Assembly: GCA_025963815.1 (NCBI GenBank) | Contig: JAOQAA010000052.1 | Location: forward strand, 1 to 11,506 | Length of the DNA: 11,506 nucleotides | From: Capsulimonas sp. | GTDB lineage: Bacteria; Armatimonadota; Armatimonadia; Armatimonadales; Capsulimonadaceae | Reading direction: 5' to 3' | Shown: one piece after another, positions 1 to 5,972 of the stretch | Layout: the number at the start of each line of letters is the position of its first letter | Position numbering within the stretch: the first letter of the stretch is position 1 | Translations under genes and position numbers: made by a program | Notes under the pieces: generated by a model | What the model was told of the DNA's origin: nothing | Databases searched by the model: none | What the model saw: only the letters and a program-made list of their open reading frames with translations

Positions 1-1299
1 GCCGACATCCACCGGCTGAATGCGTGTCTGGGTCTGTCCTGATTGGTTGAACTGGGTCAGGATGAAGCGCTGTGCTCCGATGAAGATATTCGCCGTCCGG
101 CCGTTGACCGCCGCCATGCGCGGGCGGGCGCGGACGCGGGCTTTGCCCTTGAGCTCTAAGGCGCTCAGGGTCGCTTCGAAATCCACAGGCAGCTTGCCGA
201 TCGTATTGTAGGTAATCACGCCGCTTGGGGAATCGACGCTGCCGAAGATGGCGCTTTGCTGGTTCGTGAGCGAAAGGCCGATATTCAGATTTTTCGTGTC
301 CGTGAACTCGACCGCGATCGCCTCGATGGAGATTTCGGGGGAGGGGATGTCTACTTTGTTCAGGTCCGCCCCGATCTTCGCCAGCATCTGTGACGGGGCC
401 GTAACCACGACGGCGTTCTGCTCGGAGTTTACGTGCGCGTAGGAATACAGGAAGTTTGGCAGCAAGCCCGAAGCGATCCCCGCCTGCGTGTTCTGCATCC
501 GATAAGACTGTGTGCCCGAGAGGTGATAGGTCGCGAGGTCCGTCGGGACACCTTCGCTCATCATGTAGATGCCGCCGATGCGCGAGAGAGCCAGACCGTA
601 CGCCGTGGCGATGGTCTGAAGGGCGGCGGTCGGGTCGGCGTCCTGCAGGTTGATGCTCACCTTGCGGTCCACGGCGTCGTCCACGGCGATGGAGAAACCC
701 GTCGTCTGCGCGATGGCGCTCATGAACTGATGGATATCCACGCCGACGGCGCGCAGGGTCAGCTTACCGTCCTTAAAGCGCACGCGCGTGGAGGTATCGG
801 TCACGCCGTTTTGCGCGCCCTTGTCGCCTGCCGCCGCCCCGTCCTTCGCTCGTCCCGCGCGCTCCACGGTCCGGTCGGACTGAACTGTGATGAGTATTCC
901 CTCGCCGTCATCCATCTTGGTCACGGACGCCTGCGTATTGATGAGATTGCTCACGACAAGATTGAGGCCAATGCCGTTTTTTGCTCCCGGCGCCGTGGAA
1001 AGCTGGGCGTAGGAAACGGGATAGAGCTTGCTGGTGAAGAAGTTCTTGCCGATGCCGTTGCGGGCGTCCGGAAAGGAAAACTCCATGCGCGCGCCGTAGA
1101 CATTCCCGTTGTCGTTGTTCCCATTGATGCGCATCTGAAGGATGCCATCCGCCTTCACCCGGATCTGTACGCCGTTGGACAGTGGCGAGAAGACGAGGCT
1201 GGTGATGGTGGTATAAGATTGCCCCCCCTGCGCCTTGCCCGCCATGGGCAGGAGCGCGAGGGAGAGGGCAATGAGAAACGCTAATCGGAAAAATCGCAT
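1..1299 (-). CDS. Secretin-like outer-membrane protein, third of three tandem paralogs (3' part missing at left edge)
   Basis: I translated this frame by hand from the minus strand; it is open from 1299 to base 1 and continues beyond the window. The start at 1299 follows an AAGGA ribosome site with 7-base spacing and opens with a signal peptide (MRFFRLAFLI..., hydrophobic to about residue 20, likely cleavage after GKA at 23). An in-frame ATG at 1314 is less well placed. Domains: AMIN-like beta region about 28-145, Gly/Ala/Lys linker 148-170, N0/STN domain about 180-250 (LRAVGVDIHQFMSAIAQ, ending IYMMSEG), N1-like domain 262-320 (VNSEQNAVVVTAP), then the start of the secretin domain (EATLSALELKGKARVRARPR at 375-394). 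The C-terminal secretin signature lies outside the window. It is a clear paralog of the gene at 3230-4609, which has VNSEQNSVILSAP at the same place. Family knowledge: secretins form multimeric outer-membrane gates for type II secretion, type IV pili or phage export. The specific machine is unknown; the family call is firm. Confidence 0.88.
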   Translation of the reverse strand, partial: MRFFRLAFLIALSLALLPMAGKAQGGQSYTTITSLVFSPLSNGVQIRVKADGILQMRINGNNDNGNVYGARMEFSFPDARNGIGKNFFTSKLYPVSYAQLSTAPGAKNGIGLNLVVSNLINTQASVTKMDDGEGILITVQSDRTVERAGRAKDGAAAGDKGAQNGVTDTSTRVRFKDGKLTLRAVGVDIHQFMSAIAQTTGFSIAVDDAVDRKVSINLQDADPTAALQTIATAYGLALSRIGGIYMMSEGVPTDLATYHLSGTQSYRMQNTQAGIASGLLPNFLYSYAHVNSEQNAVVVTAPSQMLAKIGADLNKVDIPSPEISIEAIAVEFTDTKNLNIGLSLTNQQSAIFGSVDSPSGVITYNTIGKLPVDFEATLSALELKGKARVRARPRMAAVNGRTANIFIGAQRFILTQFNQSGQTQTRIQPVDVG

Positions 1300-1327
1300 G
1301 TCAGATCCTTGCATACTAGGAATTCAT

Positions 1328-1474
1328 CCCGGTTATAAAAACCAGGTCTGAGAAGCGCTACGCGCTAACTGTCCGTGCCGGACAGACAAATATTTGTGAT
1401 CGAATACCCATAGTTTGTTCGTCCGGAACGGACGATTAGCCGAAGGCTTCCCAGACCCGGTTTTTATAACCGGG
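1328..1474. repeat. 147-bp nested palindromic element (MITE/REP-like or structured intergenic RNA)
   Basis: The ends are 29-bp inverted repeats (1328-1356 and 1446-1474) matching at 27 of 29 positions, beginning CCCGGTTATAAAAACC. Inside them lies a chain of small hairpins, symmetric about the centre: CCCGGTT/AACCAGG with one mismatch (1328-1346); AGCGC-TAC-GCGCT (1354-1366); CTGTCCG-TGC-CGGACAG (1369-1385); the palindrome ACAAATATTTGT (1386-1397); TCGTCCG-GAA-CGGACGA (1419-1435); AGCC-GAA-GGCT (1438-1448); and CCCGGTT-TTTAT-AACCGGG (1456-1474). It sits in the 206-bp gap between the stop of the 575-aa secretin gene and the start of the next secretin gene. No target-site duplication is obvious and no protein is encoded. 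The structure is read directly; whether it is a mobile miniature element, a REP-type repeat or an mRNA processing structure is open. Confidence 0.75.
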
Positions 1475-1505
1475 GAGCGACAATCGCGCGGTTTCATAAA
1501 TGGAA

Positions 1506-3233
1506 CTAGGGCTCTCGCCGCGCCGTGATCAGTAAGATAAATTTCGTTCGCTGGCGGCTGGCGTGCCGCGCTCCGAAGAGCGGGCCGATGATCGGAATGC
1601 GCGAAAGCGGCGATAATCGTTTTGTTTTTTCGGAGTCCAGATCGAGATCCAGGCCGGTCACGATCAAGGTTTCGCCGGGCCGCAGGCGGACGCGCGTGTC
1701 GAACTCGCGCGTGCCGAGCGTGGGCAGGCCCGAGCCAGGCTCGATGGAATCGACGGTCGAAAATTTTGGGGTCAGGCGCAGGAGTACGCTGTCATCCGAT
1801 TCGAGGATCGGGCGCACGCTGAGCGTCGTGCCGATCTGAAGCTGGATGGCCGTCACCTGCTGTCCCTCCCAGGTCGATTGCAATACCTGAATGTAACGGC
1901 TCTGGCCCAGGCAAAGTGTCGCCTGCGCGCCGGACTTCGCGAGCACGCTGGGTTTGGAGGCGAGACGCGTTCGTCCCTTGCGCGCGAGCGCCGTGACCCG
2001 CGCGCTGAACGCCTCCGTCTGGTTCGGCTGCAAGACCAGATCGAAATTTCCCGCCTCGCTGTCCACGGACATTGACTGCGACGGAGTGGTGCGTGTCGCC
2101 TGCATCGCGTAATCAGCGTCCTTTGCCGACGAGAACTCCCAGGCGGTCGCCTCCACACGGACTTGTGGGCTCGATAGGTCCACCACGGCAAGGTCCCGGC
2201 GCAGCTTCGCGATCGGGGCCGGTGAGCCTGTCACGACCAGGGCGTTGCGCTCGACATCTGCCCGGATAGACGGCAGCAGGAAATCCGGGAACAGCAGCCG
2301 CGCGTCGGCGGGCGCGAGATAATGCAGTGGCAGAGATTCCGTAATCGCCGCAAACTCCCCGCGTCCGATCACCCATCCGCCGCCTTCTTCCGCTGCGCGG
2401 GGCGCCGCGCTCACGCCGTACCCGGTCGTCAGCGCTCCGATCAGTTCTTCAGGAGAGCAGCTGGGCAGGAACAGGGAGATATCCGTGTCCGCCGCGTCCG
2501 TCTGTGTCACCAGCGCGAGATCCGGCCGCCGCGCCGCGACGGCGGCGAGCAGATCCGCCAGGCGCGTATGCAGGGCGCGCACGCAGAGGCGGCCCGGCGC
2601 TCCGTCCACGGGCGCCACGGAGAGCTCGTGCTTCTGTCCGGTGGCCGGAGAGCGGCCTAGCGTCGCCTTGCGAGCGCCATTGTTGCGGTCGGTGATGACC
2701 GTGATGACGATCGATCGCCGGTCCGATCCGCGCTTCACCTCAACTTCACGCGGTCCTAGCACGGCGGGAGTCGGGTCTTCCCAGTCTCCGACATCGTACT
2801 GGCGCAGGGTCACCGGAACATAGAAGCGCACAACGATGTCCACTTTGAGCTGATCCGGGTCCTCGTTCCAGAGCCCAAACGGCGATCCTAGCGGTTCCGT
2901 TCCCAGCGAGACCTGCGCCGAATCCACGGGATATTGGCCCAGCTCCACGAACGAAGGAACGCGTGCGCGGGCATTGAGCAGCCGCAGCTTGAACGCCGAT
3001 GTCGGCTCTGGATTGTACCCGTTGCCATCCGGGGAGAATGTGGCGGCGTCGAACCCATACTGCACGACACCATCCGTCTGGATCGTGATCTTGACGGCGT
3101 TCGGCAGCACCTGGGACGTGATGCTCGTGACGTTGTAAAATGACCGCGCCAGCTCCGCCCGCACATCTGTTTGCAGCATCATGAAGCACAGCGCGCAGGC
3201 GGCGACGAGAAAAATTTGTCGTCGCGGAATCAA
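1506..3233 (-). CDS. Divergent secretin-like protein with AMIN-like N-terminal domain, second in the tandem array
   Basis: A 575-residue exported protein. Signal peptide 1-26 (MIPRRQIFLVAACALCFMML, cleavage after VRA). Residues 30-182 form an AMIN-like beta domain resembling the N-terminus of the next gene (SFYNVTSITSQVLPNAVKI against SYTTITSLVFSPLSNGVQI). Residues 214-292 are a degenerate N0/STN domain, 302-352 an N1-like domain (LPLHYLAPADARLLFPDFLL), and 355-572 a secretin domain with RPGETLIVTGL (518-528), RIPIIGPLFG (545-554) and the terminal strand ILLITARRE. It ends at the barrel strand with no tail. The start is TTG at 3233: its codon overlaps the TGA stop of the upstream gene, AAGG lies 7 bases upstream, and only this start gives a complete signal peptide. 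It is therefore probably translationally coupled to the upstream secretin. Family membership is clear from the C-terminal signature; the partner machine is unknown. Confidence 0.9.
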   Translation of the reverse strand: MIPRRQIFLVAACALCFMMLQTDVRAELARSFYNVTSITSQVLPNAVKITIQTDGVVQYGFDAATFSPDGNGYNPEPTSAFKLRLLNARARVPSFVELGQYPVDSAQVSLGTEPLGSPFGLWNEDPDQLKVDIVVRFYVPVTLRQYDVGDWEDPTPAVLGPREVEVKRGSDRRSIVITVITDRNNGARKATLGRSPATGQKHELSVAPVDGAPGRLCVRALHTRLADLLAAVAARRPDLALVTQTDAADTDISLFLPSCSPEELIGALTTGYGVSAAPRAAEEGGGWVIGRGEFAAITESLPLHYLAPADARLLFPDFLLPSIRADVERNALVVTGSPAPIAKLRRDLAVVDLSSPQVRVEATAWEFSSAKDADYAMQATRTTPSQSMSVDSEAGNFDLVLQPNQTEAFSARVTALARKGRTRLASKPSVLAKSGAQATLCLGQSRYIQVLQSTWEGQQVTAIQLQIGTTLSVRPILESDDSVLLRLTPKFSTVDSIEPGSGLPTLGTREFDTRVRLRPGETLIVTGLDLDLDSEKTKRLSPLSRIPIIGPLFGARHASRQRTKFILLITARREP

Positions 3234-4609
3234 TGGGCGGCCTTGTCCACGATTGTGGGAATGGGGATTGTGGGATCGCCCATTTCCTTTTTCAAATCGA
3301 TCGGCTGCTGGGCGTCGCCATTGTCCAGAAACCGCTGTTTGATGGCGCTTTCCTCGGCGTCGGGCAGATGTCCGGTGTCGGAGAGCAGGCGCGGCGTGAT
3401 CAGCAGCACCAGCTCCGTCTGTGATGTCGTCACGCTCTTGGTCTGGAAGAACAGTGGGCCAATAATCGGGATATCTCCGAGGATCGGGACTTTGGTATGG
3501 ACGTCGCGCGTTTCCTGCTGGGTCAGGCCACCGATTACGATCGTCTGGCCGTCGTTGACGCGCACCGCCGTGCTGGCGGTACGCGTGCCCTTCTCCGGCA
3601 AGTGCGTGATCGGGTCCGGCGCCGAAAGTGTGGAGACTTCCGAGTCCACGTCCACAAGGATTTGCCCTTGCCCGCCGGTGTAAGGCGTGATATTCAGGCG
3701 CACGCCGGCGTCGATATAGTTGCGCCCGCCGCCGATGTCGATCGGGGTGGCGAGATAGCGCTGGGTGCCGACGAAGACATTAGCCCGTCGTCCAGAAAGC
3801 GTCGCGATGCGCGGATTTGCCCGAACCTTCGCCATACCCTTTTCCTGAAGCGCCGTCAGCGTGGCGCTGAACGACTTCGGCAGGTTTGTCACGCTCTTAA
3901 ACAGCACACTGCCGGCGCCGGGATCGACGCTGATCCCGCGCCCTCCATTCTGCCAGTTGGTCGTGAGGCCCAACTGGTCGGCGGTGGATTTGGTCACTTC
4001 GATCAGCATCAAGTCCACGACGATCTGCGACGCGGGGATGTCGAACTGCGCGATATCGCCCCGAAATTTTTGCAGCACCTCGGTCGGCGCGGAGAGAATA
4101 ACGCTGTTCTGCTCGGAATTGACCTTCACGTAGTCCTGCAAAAAGACTGGAAGTAGGTTGCGGGCGTTGTTCGCGTCGACGTATTTCGTCTGCACGGAAG
4201 CAATATCCGAAAGCAAGTACGACGAAGGCGAACGGGGAATGCCCTCGGAAATCATGATCACGCCGTCAACTTCCGCCGACGAGAGACCGTAGGCGCTCAC
4301 GATATCCTCCACCACCTTGCGCGCGGGGCGATTGATGATATTGATCGTCAGGCGGCGGGAGACCGTGTCGTCGATCACGAGCGGCAGATTTGTCTTTGCC
4401 GCGAGCGCCGTAAACAGCTCCTGCGCGTCCACGCCCACGGCGGACACCGTCACGTTCTCCTGGGTACCTGTCACGGAGTACGAGCCGCGCTTGGGCAGCT
4501 CATCGCCGACGCCAGGGGCGTCAGCGGCCTGTGACCAGACGGGCATGGCGGGAAGCAGAAGGGCGCCTGCGGCGACGCAGGCAAATAAAGTCGAAATTCG
4601 AAAACGCAA
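3230..4609 (-). CDS. Secretin (PilQ/GspD superfamily) with N0/STN domain, first of three tandem paralogs
   Basis: Taken from a TTG at 4609 the product is 459 aa. That start gives a textbook signal peptide (MRFRISTLFACVAAGALLLP, cleavage after WSQA at 28) and has AGAAAG about 9 bases upstream. The same frame extends to a GTG at 4717 (495 aa), but that start has no ribosome site and puts 36 polar residues before the signal peptide, so I prefer 4609. Domains: N0/STN about 52-124 (VSAVGVDAQELFTALAAK, ending VIMISEG), N1-like 136-192 (VNSEQNSVILSAP), secretin 194-408 with the signature VPILGDIPIIGPLF (374-387) and VLLITPRLL. A 50-residue hydrophilic tail follows the barrel. Unlike its two paralogs it has no AMIN-like domain. 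It should multimerise as an outer-membrane gate; no cognate pilus or type II secretion genes adjoin it here. It is the promoter-proximal gene of the array and overlaps the next start by two bases. Confidence 0.92.
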   Translation of the reverse strand: MRFRISTLFACVAAGALLLPAMPVWSQAADAPGVGDELPKRGSYSVTGTQENVTVSAVGVDAQELFTALAAKTNLPLVIDDTVSRRLTINIINRPARKVVEDIVSAYGLSSAEVDGVIMISEGIPRSPSSYLLSDIASVQTKYVDANNARNLLPVFLQDYVKVNSEQNSVILSAPTEVLQKFRGDIAQFDIPASQIVVDLMLIEVTKSTADQLGLTTNWQNGGRGISVDPGAGSVLFKSVTNLPKSFSATLTALQEKGMAKVRANPRIATLSGRRANVFVGTQRYLATPIDIGGGRNYIDAGVRLNITPYTGGQGQILVDVDSEVSTLSAPDPITHLPEKGTRTASTAVRVNDGQTIVIGGLTQQETRDVHTKVPILGDIPIIGPLFFQTKSVTTSQTELVLLITPRLLSDTGHLPDAEESAIKQRFLDNGDAQQPIDLKKEMGDPTIPIPTIVDKAAH

Positions 4610-4980
4610 CAGAAATATCTTTCTACAGAGAGAACTTACGATCAGGCTCAGACGCCCATTATTTGATGGCTCGACTGTTGAAATGTTTCGTACATTTTTC
4701 GCTGTGAGCAGGCACACGGCAATTAAGTTTCATCATTGTGCGCTATCGCTTATCGCTCTTCATCATTTCTTCACAAAAAAAGTGTATAAACTTTCTATGT
4801 CGCCAATGAACATTTCCAAGTGTCCGGCGTCCGAACGTTGGGGATGAGAATCAGAAAACAGCGACAGCTTAAGAACGCCTGAGCGCGGGAAAAGTTTCGC
4901 GAAGCAGCATAGATATTAGTTAATATGTATTAACTATAAAAAACGATTTTCTACTTTTGCGGTCGTGCTCAAGGTGATCA
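4610..4980. promoter_or_regulatory. AT-rich divergent control region between secretin array and sulfotransferase gene
   Basis: This 371-bp stretch has no convincing gene and is visibly richer in A/T than its flanks. It must hold the leftward promoter of the secretin array and the rightward promoter of the sulfotransferase gene. Visible elements: a tandem TATCGCT pair (4744-4757), two CATCATT copies 30 bp apart (4731 and 4761), a T-rich stretch with TTATAC on the minus strand (4784-4789) as a weak -10 candidate, and the palindrome at 4918-4935 followed by TATAAA at 4935-4940. No -35 box on either strand is good enough to fix a promoter. If the secretin gene instead starts at GTG 4717, its first 36 codons lie here. 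Confidence 0.5.
4918..4935. promoter_or_regulatory. Perfect 18-bp palindrome, candidate operator of the sulfotransferase gene
   Basis: AGTTAATA-TG-TATTAACT: two perfect 8-base arms around a 2-base centre, ending about 45 bp before the sulfotransferase start and abutting TATAAA (4935-4940), a candidate -10 box. The position would let a dimeric repressor block RNA polymerase. The binding protein is unknown; the role is inferred from symmetry and position only. Confidence 0.45.
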
Positions 4981-5892
4981 ATGAAAAACGCAACAAATAC
5001 AATGGACAACCAGGATGATTGTTTGATCTTTCTGCACATTCCCAAAGCCGCCGGGACGACATTCGCTCAGATCCTGCAGCGTCGGTATCGGGATGGGGCG
5101 CTGGAGTGGCTGAATAGTGAAGGCGCGATATCGGCCGACGAGGCGTTCGAGGCTCTGAGCCCGGCGCGAAAGTCGGAGGTCGGCGCTGTGATGGGGCATA
5201 TCAACTTCGGCGGACACAGCCTGCTGCCTAGGCCGGCGCGTTACGTAACGTTTGTGCGGCGTCCAGTGGAACGCATTATCTCCCACTACTACCACGTACT
5301 GCGCAATCCGCAGCATTATCTCCATGACGAAGTACGCTCCCGCAGCATGAGTCTGGCGGCGTACGCCGCCAGTGGACTTTCGACCGAGCTGGAGAATGAC
5401 CAGACCCGCCTGATTGCGGGGCCGGGTGAGTATGCATCGGACCAGGAGATGCTGGCGGCGGCGTATCGCAACATCGAGCGCCATTTCGACTGTGTTGGGA
5501 TCGCCGAGCGGTTCGCGGAGTCTTTGGTCCTGATCTCTCATCTTCGAGGCTGGACTGTTCCCTACTATCGTGACGCGAACATCGGAGCGAATCGCCCCCG
5601 GCATTCGGAGATGTTCGCGGAAGCGATCGCGATCATCGAAGAGCGCAATCAGTGCGACATGGAGCTCTATCAATTCGCGGAGCGTCAGCTCAACGAACAG
5701 CTTGCGGCGCGCATTCCTCACTGGGAAACCCAGACGGAGCGCTTTTTACTAAGAAATCGCCAGTACGTGCGCATCACGGAAGCGGCCAGCCTCGTCCGAA
5801 GAGGCGTCGTCGCCGGCGTCCGCCTGCTCAAAGGCGGCGCCAATCCTCAGTCTTCACTGCAGCCCCACGCCACCATGAACACACTTCTGTAA
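4981..5892 (+). CDS. PAPS-dependent sulfotransferase family protein
   Basis: A 303-residue soluble protein with no signal peptide or membrane segment. The PAPS 5'-phosphosulfate-binding loop is LHIPKAAGTTF (residues 18-28, with the P-K-x-x-G-T-T core), and the 3'-phosphate-binding element is TFVRRPVERIISHYYH (90-105; Arg93 and Ser101 are the expected contacts). This pair is typical of the Sulfotransfer_2 / heparan-sulfate 2-O-sulfotransferase-like group, which transfers sulfate from PAPS to hydroxyl groups of glycans or lipids. The acceptor cannot be read from the sequence. The start at 4981 has AAGGTGA just upstream; an internal ATG at 5002 is less well supported. It is a single-gene unit: divergent from the secretin array, convergent with a GH2 gene, with its own AT-rich promoter region and terminator. 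Sulfation of a cell-surface or exported polysaccharide is plausible but is an inference. Confidence 0.85.
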   Translation: MKNATNTMDNQDDCLIFLHIPKAAGTTFAQILQRRYRDGALEWLNSEGAISADEAFEALSPARKSEVGAVMGHINFGGHSLLPRPARYVTFVRRPVERIISHYYHVLRNPQHYLHDEVRSRSMSLAAYAASGLSTELENDQTRLIAGPGEYASDQEMLAAAYRNIERHFDCVGIAERFAESLVLISHLRGWTVPYYRDANIGANRPRHSEMFAEAIAIIEERNQCDMELYQFAERQLNEQLAARIPHWETQTERFLLRNRQYVRITEAASLVRRGVVAGVRLLKGGANPQSSLQPHATMNTLL

Positions 5893-5926
5893 TATCGAAA
5901 GCGTCGCAGTGCGGTGGCCTCACATG

Positions 5927-5963
5927 AAAAAGCGCCGGTCCTTTGTGGGACCGGCGCTTTTTT
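5927..5963. terminator. Bidirectional rho-independent terminator
   Basis: A perfect 15-bp stem, AAAAAGCGCCGGTCC (5927-5941) with its complement (5948-5962), and a 6-base loop TTTGTG. The stem is GC-rich at the top with an A-run on one side and a T-run on the other, so it works in both directions. It lies 34 bp after the sulfotransferase stop and 10 bp before the stop of the convergent GH2 gene. Confidence 0.93.
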
Positions 5964-5972
5964 GGTTTTGGA

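Noticed and set aside
433..1284. A 283-codon plus-strand open frame opposite the third secretin gene
   Set aside because: The minus strand encodes a clear secretin with signal peptide and ribosome site here. The plus frame has no family-like sequence and is a shadow produced by GC-rich codon bias.
1328..1474. Reading the palindromic element as a simple rho-independent terminator
   Set aside because: The stable end hairpins are not followed by a T-run on either strand, and the multi-hairpin symmetry is far more elaborate than a terminator needs.
4978..5721. A 247-codon minus-strand frame opposite the sulfotransferase gene
   Set aside because: The plus strand has both PAPS-binding motifs and a good ribosome site; the minus frame has no recognisable feature.
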